Source: CAYMLL01 sp964390645
Lineage (GTDB): Bacteria; Planctomycetota; UBA8108
Assembly (NCBI GenBank): GCA_964390645.1
Contig: CAYMLL010000009.1
Location: 1 to 62,579 of the forward strand
Direction of reading: 5' to 3'
DNA: 62,579 bases
Below the pieces are notes generated by a model that was given only the letters and a program-made list of their open reading frames with translations, was not told where the DNA came from and ran no database searches. The position numbers and the translations under genes are program-made. Below, one piece after another: positions 26,961-35,565 of the stretch (position 1 is the stretch's first letter; each line of letters begins with the position of its first letter).

Positions 26961-27838
26961 CTCGACATCCTCCTGCGCAGAGCTCCGAGGACGAGGGTCG
27001 CGATATCGAGATCGCAGACGCTCGAAAGAGATCGCCAGCCCGGAACGGCGTTGACCTCGAGAACGAAGGGACGACCATCGCGATCGTAGATGACGTCGAC
27101 ACCGGCGATCTCGGCGCCGACCGCGCGTGACGCGCGCAGAGCCAGCTCCCTCTGTACGATGTCCGGCTTGTGTCGAGTCGCGGCGCCGCCTCTCGCGATG
27201 TTGGTGATCCACTCGCCGGGAGGAGCCGTTCGTCGCATCGCCGCGACGACGCTGTCGCCGACGACAAGCAGACGGAAGTCGGCGCCGTCACTCTCCACGT
27301 AACGCTGCACGCACACGGCGCGTCCCGCCTCGACGACCGCCGACAGCTCGGCGTCGAGCTTCCGGCGCTCGGTGCAGTGGACGATTCCACCTACCTCGGA
27401 GCCGAAGAGGGGCTTGACGACGACGTCGCGGTCGAGATCGTCGAACGCGTCGCCGAGGGTCTCGAGGGACTCGCAGACGACCGTCTGCGGTACGGGGATT
27501 CCGGTGTCCGTGAGCCGGCAGAGCGACAGGTACTTGTCGATCGCCGTCTCCAGGGCGCGAGGACGGTTGACGACGGGAACGCCCCGCTTCACGAGCGCGT
27601 CGAGAGCATCCATGCGAAAGACGATCTGCTCGAGGGTGCCGCCCGGCATCGTGCGCACGACGACGCCGTCGACCCGTGTCAGATCCACCCCGCCACCGAG
27701 CACGGAGGGGGGCTCCGCGACGGCGGCACGTAGCGAGCGGAAGTCGACCGGCTGCACGTCGATGCCGAGATCGCGACCGGCCCGCACGAGATCGCGCACG
27801 TGCCAGCCGAGCCCGCTCGACAGCGCGACGACTCTCAC
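26957..27838 (-). CDS. RimK-type ATP-grasp ligase (MptN-like)
   Basis: A 293-residue ATP-grasp enzyme of the RimK family. The substrate-binding N-domain is followed by NRPRALETAIDKYLSL, VVVKPLFGSEVGGI (ATP-binding lysine), VQRYVES, RRTAPPGEWITNIARGG and FVLEVNAVPGW (metal ligands). It resembles MptN, which adds L-glutamate to tetrahydromethanopterin, and other RimK-like glutamate ligases. The GTG start overlaps the mch stop (GTGA) and its own stop overlaps the citG-like start in the same way, so the order is mch - ligase - citG-like. The exact acceptor (H4MPT, methanofuran or protein) is not decided by sequence. Confidence 0.85.
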   Translation of the reverse strand: MRVVALSSGLGWHVRDLVRAGRDLGIDVQPVDFRSLRAAVAEPPSVLGGGVDLTRVDGVVVRTMPGGTLEQIVFRMDALDALVKRGVPVVNRPRALETAIDKYLSLCRLTDTGIPVPQTVVCESLETLGDAFDDLDRDVVVKPLFGSEVGGIVHCTERRKLDAELSAVVEAGRAVCVQRYVESDGADFRLLVVGDSVVAAMRRTAPPGEWITNIARGGAATRHKPDIVQRELALRASRAVGAEIAGVDVIYDRDGRPFVLEVNAVPGWRSLSSVCDLDIATLVLGALRRRMSR

Positions 27839-28788
27839 GAGAAGAGCGACCTCTTCAGGAGATCCGGCTCGGTATGGCCGAAGGAGTGCGTCCGTCCGGT
27901 GTCGACGTTGTGAAAGGTGATCGCGGCGGGACTGAAAAGGTGCGGATCGATCTTGTAGAAGTCGTATTCGTAGCGCTTGAAGATCTCGACGAAGGGCTCG
28001 CCGTGGTCGGGAGATGCGGACGACGGGGTCTGCGCGCCGAGCTCCACGATCGAGTCGTCGTCCCCACGGACCCAGAGTGTCACGCACGCGCCGTAGAGCA
28101 CGGAGTCGTTGGTACGTCCGAGCGCGGCGAGGTCGTCCGATCCCGGCGGTGGAAGCGGCGCGCTGCCGAAGCCCGCGGCCACGCGTCCGATGTCGAAGCC
28201 GATCTCGTGCAGCTTGTGGAGCGCCGTCTCGACGCTGCGCGCGACGACCTGCACGCCTCCCGCGGTGCTCGCAGTGGGAGCGACCGCGAGCGTGATGGCG
28301 CTCGGCTCGACGCCGGTCTTCGACGCCAGGTGCTCGAAGACGGCCGGCCCCGGCTGCTTGCGGGTCTCGAGGGCGCCGACCGCGTGCTCGGCCTTCTCGC
28401 GGCCGTCGATCTCGTCGAAGAGCGTCTCGCCGCCGTAAGCTGCCCGCATCGGGCCGGAGCCCATCGCGAAGTAGTCGCCGACCGAGATCTGCCAGCCGGC
28501 GTACTGTGAGGCCATGCAGGCCGCGACCGGGTGGTCCGTGCGCACAACGACCTCGGGGCACGGAACGCCGGCGACGGCGCCGCTCTGGAGGGAGACGTCG
28601 GCCAGGTCGGCGAGCGTCAATCGCGCGAGAAAGACTCCGGCGGCGAGGCCCGCAGGAGCGCCGATGCCGCAGTCGATCACGCGTCCGCCTCCCTCGGCGC
28701 GGTGGATCGCGAGACCGAGCTCATCGCGCGATGCGAGCGTCGATTCGACGAACTCCCGGGCGCGGGCGTTGAGCTGTATCTGCGTCAT
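27835..28788 (-). CDS. mch: methenyltetrahydromethanopterin cyclohydrolase
   Basis: A 317-residue enzyme matching Mch in length and motifs: VIDCGIGAPAG near the N-terminus, CPEVVVRTDHP, SGPMRA, VAPTASTAGGVQVVARSVETALHKL, AGFGSAPLPPPG and a C-terminal FSPAAITFHNVDTGRTHSFG. It interconverts methenyl-H4MPT and 5-formyl-H4MPT in the cytoplasm, between MtdB and the formyltransferase. The ATG at 28788 lies directly beside the poly-G/poly-C assembly gap, so its ribosome site and promoter are lost or corrupted. The ORF runs into the gap region, but the domain begins at this ATG. Confidence 0.95.
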   Translation of the reverse strand: MTQIQLNARAREFVESTLASRDELGLAIHRAEGGGRVIDCGIGAPAGLAAGVFLARLTLADLADVSLQSGAVAGVPCPEVVVRTDHPVAACMASQYAGWQISVGDYFAMGSGPMRAAYGGETLFDEIDGREKAEHAVGALETRKQPGPAVFEHLASKTGVEPSAITLAVAPTASTAGGVQVVARSVETALHKLHEIGFDIGRVAAGFGSAPLPPPGSDDLAALGRTNDSVLYGACVTLWVRGDDDSIVELGAQTPSSASPDHGEPFVEIFKRYEYDFYKIDPHLFSPAAITFHNVDTGRTHSFGHTEPDLLKRSLFS

Positions 28789-28875
28789 GGGGGGGGGGCC
28801 GGGGGCGGGGNNNNNNNNNNCCCCCCCCCCCCCCGCCGCCCCCCCCCCCCCCCCCCAGGGGGGGGCCCCCGGGGG
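28789..28875. other. assembly gap (10 N) flanked by poly-G and poly-C
   Basis: Ten N at 28811-28820 are bordered by a run of G on the left and runs of C, then G and C, on the right. Such homopolymer borders are typical of low-quality read ends. The upstream region of mch and part of the gntP leader are therefore unreliable, and the gap size is nominal. Confidence 0.9.
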
Positions 28876-29019
28876 CGTGGAGGAAGCTCGATGTATACCC
28901 GAAGCAGGGACGGCGCGGGGGAAGTTTCTTTGCTGCTCCCGCGGTCCGGATGTTGCTATCATGTCCCGCTCTTATCGTCTTCACCGAAGGTATCAACAGT
29001 CGGCCTGCACGAGGGCTCC

Positions 29020-30507
29020 ATGTCGCCGTTTCTGGTTCTCGCAATCGGTGTGATCTTCGTCATTGTGGCGATCGGCGGGCTCAAGCTTCACCCGTTCATC
29101 GCGCTGGTTCTGGCAGCCATCCTCGTCGGAGTCATCTCTCCGGAGACCCTGCCCGAAGGCAAGACCGATGAGCAGCGACTCGAAGGCGCGGAGGTGAACC
29201 GGCTGGTTCAGGTCCGGCGGGCGTTCGAGCAGACCGCGGTCGGTCTCGGCAAGACCGCTGGGAGCATCGCGATCGTCATCGCTCTGGCCGCGGTGATCGG
29301 TCAGTGCCTGATGGAGAGCGGAGCAGCCGACAAGATCGTCCGCCGCTTGCTCGGCTTCCTGGGCGAGAAGCGGGCGAGCTACGCTCTCCTGGGCAGCGGG
29401 TACGTTCTGTCCGTTCCGGTCTTCTTCGACACCGTGTTCTTCCTGCTCGTGCCGCTCGCTCGTGCGATGCGGCTGCGCACCGGGAAGAACTACATGATCT
29501 ACGTCATGGCGATCTGCGCCGGTGGCGCCGTGACGCACGGGCTCGTGCCGCCGACGCCGGGGCCTCTGTTCATGGCGGCGGAGCTGGACATCGACCTCGG
29601 AATCGCGATTCTGGGTGGCTTCCTGATCGGTCTTCCTGTGGCGTTCTTCGGCGGTATCGTGCTGCCGTGGATCCTGAGCAAGTTCTACGACGTTCCGATG
29701 CGCGACGCCCCCGGCTCGTCCACCGAGGAGCTGCAGAAGATCGTCGATCGCTCCGAGGATCAGCTGCCGGGGCTCCTCTCATCGATCTCTCCGGTCGTGA
29801 TACCGGTCCTGCTTATCACCGCCTTCAGCATCTTCAACGCGATCTACACGCAGATGGAACCCGCGGCACAGGAGAGCTGGCTGCGGCTGTGGGACCTGAT
29901 GGCGTTTCTCGGGGACAAGCACTTCGCGATGATCGTCGCGACAAGTCTCGCCCTGTGGCTGATGAAGTCACAGAAGGGGTACTCGTTCAAGCAGCTGACC
30001 GCGGCGATCGAGCCTGCTCTGCTCGCAGCGGGAGTGATCATCCTGATCACCGCTGCCGGCGGGGCGTTCGGCGCCATGCTGCGCGACTGCGGTCTGAAGG
30101 ATGCGATCAAGGACTACGTCTCGGTCGAGCAGGGAGGCGACACCGCCACGCTCGGCGTCGCGATCATCCTGATCGCCTGGGGGGTCGCCGCGATCATGAA
30201 GGTCGCCCAGGGCTCCGGGACGGTCGCCATGATGACGGGGGCGTCGATCATGGCCCCCATCCTCGTCGCGCTGGACTCGGACGGTATCGAGCTCCCCTAT
30301 CATCCGATCTACATCTTTGCGGCGATCGCCTTCGGCTCGAAGGTGGTCTCCTGGATGAACGACAGCGGCTTCTGGGTCGTCTCGCGCATGAGCGGCTTCA
30401 ACCAGCGGGAGGCGCTGAAGACGTGGACGTTACAGCTCGGGCTCATGGGTGTTATCGGTCTGTTGGAGGTGCTCGTGCTGATCCACGTCTTGCCTTTCGC
30501 CGGGTGA
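29020..30507 (+). CDS. GntP-family transporter
   Basis: A 495-residue integral membrane protein with about 12 hydrophobic segments. It carries GntP-family features: HPFIALVLAAILVGV near the N-terminus, GLGKTAGSIAIVIALAAVIGQCLMESGAA, a conserved SVPVFFDTVFFLLVPLARA, THGLVPPTPGPL, and ACPN-like late motifs (GSGTVAMMTGAS, GSKVVSWMNDSGFWVV). The family takes up gluconate or related sugar acids with protons. The substrate here is not determined, and no gluconate kinase or dehydratase is nearby. It is followed after 90 bp by an NMP kinase gene. The ATG at 29020 is chosen as the first start of the membrane protein. Confidence 0.9.
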   Translation: MSPFLVLAIGVIFVIVAIGGLKLHPFIALVLAAILVGVISPETLPEGKTDEQRLEGAEVNRLVQVRRAFEQTAVGLGKTAGSIAIVIALAAVIGQCLMESGAADKIVRRLLGFLGEKRASYALLGSGYVLSVPVFFDTVFFLLVPLARAMRLRTGKNYMIYVMAICAGGAVTHGLVPPTPGPLFMAAELDIDLGIAILGGFLIGLPVAFFGGIVLPWILSKFYDVPMRDAPGSSTEELQKIVDRSEDQLPGLLSSISPVVIPVLLITAFSIFNAIYTQMEPAAQESWLRLWDLMAFLGDKHFAMIVATSLALWLMKSQKGYSFKQLTAAIEPALLAAGVIILITAAGGAFGAMLRDCGLKDAIKDYVSVEQGGDTATLGVAIILIAWGVAAIMKVAQGSGTVAMMTGASIMAPILVALDSDGIELPYHPIYIFAAIAFGSKVVSWMNDSGFWVVSRMSGFNQREALKTWTLQLGLMGVIGLLEVLVLIHVLPFAG

Positions 30508-30530
30508 GCTGCCCCACGGGAGCACCGGAA

Positions 30531-30577
30531 TATCGACTCGGAGGCGAGCGAAAGGTGCGAGCTCCTCCCGGTCGATA
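30531..30577 (+). promoter_or_regulatory. imperfect stem-loop in the gntP-kinase spacer
   Basis: TATCGAC (30531-30537) pairs with GTCGATA (30571-30577), and inside it GGAGG (30540-30544) pairs with CCTCC (30564-30568). Together this is about 12 pairs with one mismatch and a 19-nt loop. It lies in the leader of the kinase gene, before its GGAGG ribosome site. No T-run follows, so mRNA processing or translation control is more likely than termination. Confidence 0.4.
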
Positions 30578-30597
30578 ACACGGATCTGGAGGTAGAT

Positions 30598-31221
30598 ATG
30601 ATGTCGAGCGAACGGTTCAAGACAGTGTTGCTCTTCGGGTCGCCCGGCTCCGGGAAGGGCACGCAAGGGAAGATCCTGGGCTCGATTCCCGGTTTCTACC
30701 ATCTGTCGTGCGGCGACGTCTTTCGCACGATGGATATCCGCTCGGAGATCGGCAAGATCTTCTGCGAGTATTCTTCTCGTGGCGAGCTCGTGCCGGACGA
30801 GGTGACCGTTCAGCTCTGGCGGCAGAACATGCGTGCGCACACCGTGCTCTCGCATTACCAGCAGCACAACGACCTTCTCGTGCTCGACGGGATTCCGCGC
30901 AACGTCCAGCAGTCAGAGCTGCTGGATCCTGACATCGAGGTGCTGAAGATCATCCACCTCGTCTGCGAGGACAAGGTCGAGATGGTCACGCGTCTGCGCA
31001 AGCGGGCGCTGAAGGAGAATCGCGCCGACGACGCGCGCGAGGATGTCATCCTGAACCGCTGGGAAGTCTACGAGAGGGAGACTCAGCCCGTGCTCGATCA
31101 CTACCCGGCGGATCTCGTCGTGGAGGTGAGCGCGTCGCAGACCCCGGCAGCGGTGCTCGTCGATGTCATGTCGATCGTCGTGCCGCTGCACGATTCGCTC
31201 TTCCGGCCGACGGAGGTCTGA
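30598..31221 (+). CDS. adenylate-kinase-like nucleoside monophosphate kinase
   Basis: A 207-residue P-loop kinase of the adenylate kinase family: Walker A FGSPGSGKGTQ, CGDVFR (usually SxGDxLR), GELVPDEV, VLDGIPRN (usually DGFPR) and an R-rich late segment (RADDAREDVILNRWEVYE). The zinc/LID insertion is short or absent. GGAGG lies 7 nt before ATGATG; both ATGs are usable. It may be a true Adk or a kinase specialised for another substrate. Its place between gntP and ftr, within C1 genes, is unusual for a housekeeping adk. Confidence 0.75.
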   Translation: MMSSERFKTVLLFGSPGSGKGTQGKILGSIPGFYHLSCGDVFRTMDIRSEIGKIFCEYSSRGELVPDEVTVQLWRQNMRAHTVLSHYQQHNDLLVLDGIPRNVQQSELLDPDIEVLKIIHLVCEDKVEMVTRLRKRALKENRADDAREDVILNRWEVYERETQPVLDHYPADLVVEVSASQTPAAVLVDVMSIVVPLHDSLFRPTEV

Positions 31222-31309
31222 GGAACGATGTCGTCGCCGGCCGACCTCCAAAGGGGGGAGGGGCCGACCTCGCGTCAGAGGGTCGCGCGGGAGCGCTCCG
31301 GCCGGACTC

Positions 31310-32197
31310 TCAGCCGAGAACCTCCCGCAGCCGGAAGTGGAACTTGCCGAGCTCGCCGCCGTAGTTGCCCGCTCCGATCGAGACGATGCCGTCTCCGCAG
31401 GCTGCACGGATCGCCGTCGCGGTAGCGGCTGCCACCGTCGGCTCGTCAAGACCGTTGACGACGATCTCGTACGCCGCGTTGGCACCGTCGTGAAGCTCGG
31501 TCTCCACACGTCCTCGCAGCGTCGGGCAGAAGGCGTGGTTCGTCGACGCCCGCAGCGCCTTGTAGCGTGAGCCGACCTTGCTGCCGCTGCGCACGACGCC
31601 GCCGGGGAAGGGCGTGATCACACCGGATACGTCCGCGAGCGCGTCGACGACGCGACCCGCGCCGTCGAGGGCGGCTTCAAGCGTCACACCCTGGAGGATG
31701 ATGTTGCCACCCGCGACTCCCTTCTCGACACCGATCGTGTCCTCTATGAGGAACTCGCCGTCCATCACCGGAACACGCCAGTAGCGACGGTCCGCGACGA
31801 CCTTGCTCTTCTGGAATCCGTCGCCGAAGAAACGCACGTGCTTGCCGAGCGGGACGCGAGTCTCGGCGCTCTGCAGGCCGTCGTATACCGCGGTCGTCGC
31901 GCACGTCAGCAGGCACTGGCCGGTTCGACCCGGAACCGCCTCGGCCAGTCCGTCGACCGAAAATCCGAAGAAGAGCAGCGACACGCCCGGTCGGCCGTCC
32001 GGCGTCTCGGTGGCGTCCAGGCGTCGCTCCACACCTGCCTCGGCGTCGCACGAGATGATCGAGCTGGCGTAGCCTGTGGCCTCACGCGACGCCGCGTCGA
32101 CCCAGCGCTCGTCGTGAGCGGTGACGACGAGGCGCGCGTAGCGCATGCGGAAGGCCTCCGCGAACGTGTCCTCGATGAACGTGCCGTCGATCTTCAT
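31310..32197 (-). CDS. ftr: formylmethanofuran:tetrahydromethanopterin formyltransferase
   Basis: A 295-residue protein with the full Ftr/FhcD pattern: MKIDGTFIEDTFAEAF at the N-terminus, RPGVSLLFFGFS, CLLTCATTAVYDGL, FGDGFQKSK, EFLIEDTIGVEKGVAGGN, GGVVRSGSKVGSRYK and a C-terminal SIGAGNYGGELGKFHFRL. In bacteria it is a subunit of the formyltransferase/hydrolase complex (FhcD) that releases formate from formyl-H4MPT through methanofuran. The FhcA/B/C genes are not in the window. It is monocistronic, divergent from the sulfatase gene and convergent with the NMP kinase gene. Confidence 0.95.
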   Translation of the reverse strand: MKIDGTFIEDTFAEAFRMRYARLVVTAHDERWVDAASREATGYASSIISCDAEAGVERRLDATETPDGRPGVSLLFFGFSVDGLAEAVPGRTGQCLLTCATTAVYDGLQSAETRVPLGKHVRFFGDGFQKSKVVADRRYWRVPVMDGEFLIEDTIGVEKGVAGGNIILQGVTLEAALDGAGRVVDALADVSGVITPFPGGVVRSGSKVGSRYKALRASTNHAFCPTLRGRVETELHDGANAAYEIVVNGLDEPTVAAATATAIRAACGDGIVSIGAGNYGGELGKFHFRLREVLG

Positions 32198-32419
32198 CCT
32201 TTACCCTGCTGCGGAGCGACGGAAGGAGAATACCCGATTCGATCGGGGCTTTCGATAGCCCGGTCGTCGCGATCCAGGACTCCACCCGTGTTCTCGATTC
32301 AGCGCCGCGCAGCCCTCGGAGCCACGATCCGGGTTCTTCTCGTCGCGTCGGTCCGGCATAATGACACCGGGAGTGCTCGGCCCCGTTGATACGCCGCGCA
32401 CGGAGGGAGGGCATGAAGG

Positions 32420-33799
32420 ATGCGTCGAATCGTCGAGCTTGCGACCGGTTATCTGGTCATCGCCGTCGCCCTGGGCGCGCAGGTTCTTGCCGATCGCGTT
32501 ACTGATACGCGGACGCGTCCGAACGTGATTCTCGCGATGAGCGACGACCAGGGTTGGGCCGACGTCGGCTTCGCGGGCCATCCGACCTTGAAGACTCCGC
32601 ATCTCGATGACATGGTCGCGCACGGGCTTCGCTTCGAGCGTTTCTACTCGTCGTCGCCCGTGTGCTCACCGACGCGGGGGAGCTGTCTGACCGGCCGTCA
32701 TCCGTTTCGCTACGGCATCTTCGGCGCCAACGCGGGCGGCCCGAACAAGCCCTGCCGCTACGTTCTTCCTCGCGAGGAGATCACCATCGCCGAGCTGCTG
32801 CGCGGCGCGGGCTACGCTACGGGGCACTTCGGCAAGTGGCATCTCGGTGACATCGTCGGAGACAGGAGATCGTCGCCTTCGGAGCACGGCTTCGACGAGT
32901 GGTTCTCGACGGTGCGCAAGGTGTCGACGCTGGATCCGGACGCGGCGAGCTACCGGCACAACGGGGCCGTCGTGAAGGGGCCGCTCGAGGGCGATGACTC
33001 GCGCATCATCATGGACCGGGCGATCCCGTTCATCCGCGCTGCGGTGTCGGGGAAGAAGCCGTTCCTCGCGGTGATCTGGTTTCACACGCCGCATCTTCCG
33101 ATCGTCGCGTCGAAGCGGCACCGCGCGCTCTATCCCGGCAGCTCACAGAAGGAGCCCGATTACTGGGGCGCGTTGACGGCGATGGACGAGCAGCTCGGCC
33201 GTCTCCGGGGGGAGCTCCGGACGCTGGGCGTCGCGCGAGACACGATGCTCTGGTTCACGAGTGACAACGGGCCCGAGGGCCCCCGCAGGAGTGCGAAATC
33301 GCCGGGCAGTCCCGGGCCGCTGCGCGGCCGCAAGCGGCAGCTCTTCGAGGGCGGCGTCCGCGTTCCCGGGATCCTCGAGTGGCCCGCGCGAGTCTCGGGG
33401 GCTCGCCGGACCTCTGCTGTCTGCTCGACGCACGACTACCTTCCGACGATCGTCGAGGTGCTCGGGCTGAAGTCACCGGTGTCGACGCGACCGCTCGACG
33501 GCGTCAGCCTCTTGCCGTTGATCGACGGAAAGCCGTTCGAGCGTGAGTCGGCGCTGGCCTTCGAGACGCGCGGTCAGAGGTACCCGGTGGCGCTGATCGA
33601 TGGCCGCTTCAAGCTGCTTCGAGCCATGAAGACGGCGAAGGTCTCCGAGCGTGAGCTCCTCTTCGACCTCGAGGCCGACCCGTCCGAGACGACCAACGTC
33701 CTCCTGAAGCATCCGGATGTCGCGGCACGCCTGCGGGGCCGCCTCGAGAAGTGGCGCGCCTCGTGTGACAGGAGCCGTGCGGGTGCGGACTATCGCTGA
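32420..33799 (+). CDS. exported sulfatase
   Basis: A 459-residue protein with an N-terminal signal peptide (about 1-25) and the sulfatase core: metal Asp in AMSDDQGW (D42/D43), the formylglycine motif CSPTRGSCLTGR (C82, R86), GKWHLG, and later TSDNGPEG with RVPGILEW. The Cys of CxPxR needs oxidation by an FGE-type maturase that is not in the window. The closest match by eye is the arylsulfatase/S1 group common in planctomycetes, which removes sulfate from polysaccharides. A GGAGGGAGGG site precedes the ATG at about 9 nt. Its end overlaps the convergent ATP-grasp gene by 10 nt. Confidence 0.93.
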   Translation: MRRIVELATGYLVIAVALGAQVLADRVTDTRTRPNVILAMSDDQGWADVGFAGHPTLKTPHLDDMVAHGLRFERFYSSSPVCSPTRGSCLTGRHPFRYGIFGANAGGPNKPCRYVLPREEITIAELLRGAGYATGHFGKWHLGDIVGDRRSSPSEHGFDEWFSTVRKVSTLDPDAASYRHNGAVVKGPLEGDDSRIIMDRAIPFIRAAVSGKKPFLAVIWFHTPHLPIVASKRHRALYPGSSQKEPDYWGALTAMDEQLGRLRGELRTLGVARDTMLWFTSDNGPEGPRRSAKSPGSPGPLRGRKRQLFEGGVRVPGILEWPARVSGARRTSAVCSTHDYLPTIVEVLGLKSPVSTRPLDGVSLLPLIDGKPFERESALAFETRGQRYPVALIDGRFKLLRAMKTAKVSERELLFDLEADPSETTNVLLKHPDVAARLRGRLEKWRASCDRSRAGADYR

Positions 33800-35010
33800 C
33801 CCGGGTCGTCACCGGGTCGGACGGCTGCCAGCAGCCGTCGCAGTCTGGCGAGCGCGTCGTCCGGCTCCTCCGCATCGCAGAGAATCGTGAAGATGGGCGC
33901 TCTCGCGCGGATCGGCTCGCCTTCGCGCGGCAGGTCCGCGAGGCGACCGCCGAGTTGCCCGAGCTCGCGCAGAGTCTCCGCGCTCGGGGATGTGAACGTC
34001 TCGTCGTCTGCGGCGAAGACGATCGCCTTCGCGCCGACCCCGCCCGGGTCTTTCGACGGGACCGCGACAGGGTCCCCGCGACAGGCGCGCAGGTGGAGGT
34101 CGATCGCCGAGATGCCGTGGGCACGCTCGATGCACTCGACCGACGCGGTGTAGCGGGGGTTGATCTCGAGAAAGACTGGCACGCCGTCCTCGCGGATGAC
34201 GAGGTCGATGCCGAAGAGGCCGAGCAGCCCCAGCTCCGAAGCGACGACGTGGCCGGCGTGCCGGATCGCGTTGAGCGTCTCCCGGCGCCGGGTCAGGAGC
34301 GGCGCGATGGTGCCGCAGTACGCGAAACGCGGCGCCCGGAGCCAGTCGACTCCGATCAGCTGTCGCGTGCAGGCGAGCAGGTCCACCTGCAGGTCGCCCG
34401 GTCGCGGCGTCTTCGAGGCCAGGAAGACGGCCGACGCTGGTGACCCCTCCACCAGCTCCTGGTGGAAACGGTCGGGACCGTCCTTCGCCACTGTGATCTC
34501 GCGGATCCCGCTGCCGCCCGCACCGCCCAGCGGCTTCGAGAGCCAGCGGCCGCCGGGAAGCGGCGCGAGTGGCCGCCCGGGAGCGAGTGTTCGCGGCGCA
34601 CGCAGTCCGGCGCCGATGATCGTACGGACGAACCGCTGCGGATCGGTCGCCTCGCGCACCGCGCCGAGCGGCGGGCCGATCAGGGGCTGACGGTCGGCGA
34701 TCGTCGCGAGCAGTGCCGGGTGCGCCTCCAGACCACCCGTCCAGAGCACGGGAAGCGGCGGCAGGCGCTCGAGCTCGGCAAGGATCGAGCCCGGATAGCC
34801 GGCAGCATCGACACGGCGAGTCTCGCAGCAGGCGTCGGTGTCCGTGTCGGCGTAGAGATCGATCGCCAGGGGCCGGAGTCCGGCTCGCAGGCATGACATC
34901 GCGAGAGCTCGGGCGCTCGCGCCGATGACCACGACATCGGCGATCAGAGCGCTGCGAGGTCGAGTAGAAAGGCTTTCCAAGACAGTCGAGTTTCTGGTAT
35001 ATCTCCTCAT
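33790..35010 (-). CDS. ATP-grasp protein of the H4MPT/methanofuran gene set
   Basis: A 406-residue protein. The N-terminal Rossmann-like part has VVVIGASARALAMSCLRAGL. An ATP-grasp fold follows: GGRWLSKPLGGAGGSGI (ATP lysine), QLVGVDWL-like, FGIDLVIREDGVPVFLEINPRYTASVE (metal Asp/Glu/Asn). A C-terminal domain has AKAIVFAADD. It resembles the large carboligase-like ATP-grasp proteins (COG2232 type) that recur in bacterial H4MPT clusters. It lies divergent from fae, which supports a C1-cofactor role. The ligation partner is unknown. The 35010 ATG may not be the real start; the domain begins at about residue 24. Confidence 0.8.
   Translation of the reverse strand: MRRYTRNSTVLESLSTRPRSALIADVVVIGASARALAMSCLRAGLRPLAIDLYADTDTDACCETRRVDAAGYPGSILAELERLPPLPVLWTGGLEAHPALLATIADRQPLIGPPLGAVREATDPQRFVRTIIGAGLRAPRTLAPGRPLAPLPGGRWLSKPLGGAGGSGIREITVAKDGPDRFHQELVEGSPASAVFLASKTPRPGDLQVDLLACTRQLIGVDWLRAPRFAYCGTIAPLLTRRRETLNAIRHAGHVVASELGLLGLFGIDLVIREDGVPVFLEINPRYTASVECIERAHGISAIDLHLRACRGDPVAVPSKDPGGVGAKAIVFAADDETFTSPSAETLRELGQLGGRLADLPREGEPIRARAPIFTILCDAEEPDDALARLRRLLAAVRPGDDPGQR
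34974..35003 (+). promoter_or_regulatory. weak candidate promoter of fae
   Basis: TTTCCA (34974-34979) and TATATC (34998-35003), 18 nt apart, lie about 65 nt before the fae ATG. Each matches four of six consensus bases. It lies within the start of the divergent ATP-grasp gene. Confidence 0.25.
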
Positions 35011-35067
35011 CCCGGTTCATGTTCGAACGATGTCGCGTGAGAGTACAGAGCCCGTCAGGAGGATGCT

Positions 35068-35565
35068 ATGTCTTTTTATGTCGGAGAAGCGTTGGTTGGT
35101 GAAGGCAACGAGGTCGCTCATATCGACCTGTTGATCGGCCCGAAGGATGGTCCCGTCGGCACCGCGTTCGCCAACGCTCTGGCGTCCCAGAGTGAGGGCC
35201 ACTCGAACCTCCTCGCCGTGCTCACTCCGAACGTCGCGGTGAAGCCGTCGACGGTGATGATCACGAAGGTGACGATCAAGGGCGCCAAGCAGGCCGTGCA
35301 GATGTTCGGCCCGGCGCAGTACGCGGTCGCCAAGGCCGTCGCGGACTCCGTCGCCGACAACGTGATTCCCAGGGACAAGGCCGAGGACTACGTCGTCGTC
35401 TGCGGCGTCTTTATCCACTGGGAGGCCGAGGACGACAACAAGATCCGCGAGTACAACTACGAGGCGACCCGACAGGCGATCGCCAACGCGTGGGCGAGCG
35501 CGCCGAGCGCGGCTGAGATGATCGCGCAGAAGGACTCGGCACAGCACCCGTTCTCGGGGCAGTAA
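35068..35565 (+). CDS. fae: formaldehyde-activating enzyme
   Basis: A 165-residue Fae. It condenses formaldehyde with H4MPT to methylene-H4MPT and is the entry step of the pathway. Family motifs are intact: FYVGEALVGEGNEVAHIDLLIG with catalytic His 18, GPKDGPVGTAFANAL, GHSNLLAVLTPN, VKPSTVMITKVTIK, QMFGPAQYAVAKAVADSV and the terminal NYEATRQAIANA. AGGAGG lies 5 nt before the ATG, the best ribosome site in the C1 region, so strong expression is likely. It is monocistronic: mtdB follows after 317 bp with its own leader. Confidence 0.97.
   Translation: MSFYVGEALVGEGNEVAHIDLLIGPKDGPVGTAFANALASQSEGHSNLLAVLTPNVAVKPSTVMITKVTIKGAKQAVQMFGPAQYAVAKAVADSVADNVIPRDKAEDYVVVCGVFIHWEAEDDNKIREYNYEATRQAIANAWASAPSAAEMIAQKDSAQHPFSGQ

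Noticed and set aside
32334..32362. Promoter for the sulfatase (TTCTTC and CATAAT)
   Set aside because: The -10 is good, but the -35 has only two matching bases, so it was not listed as a feature.
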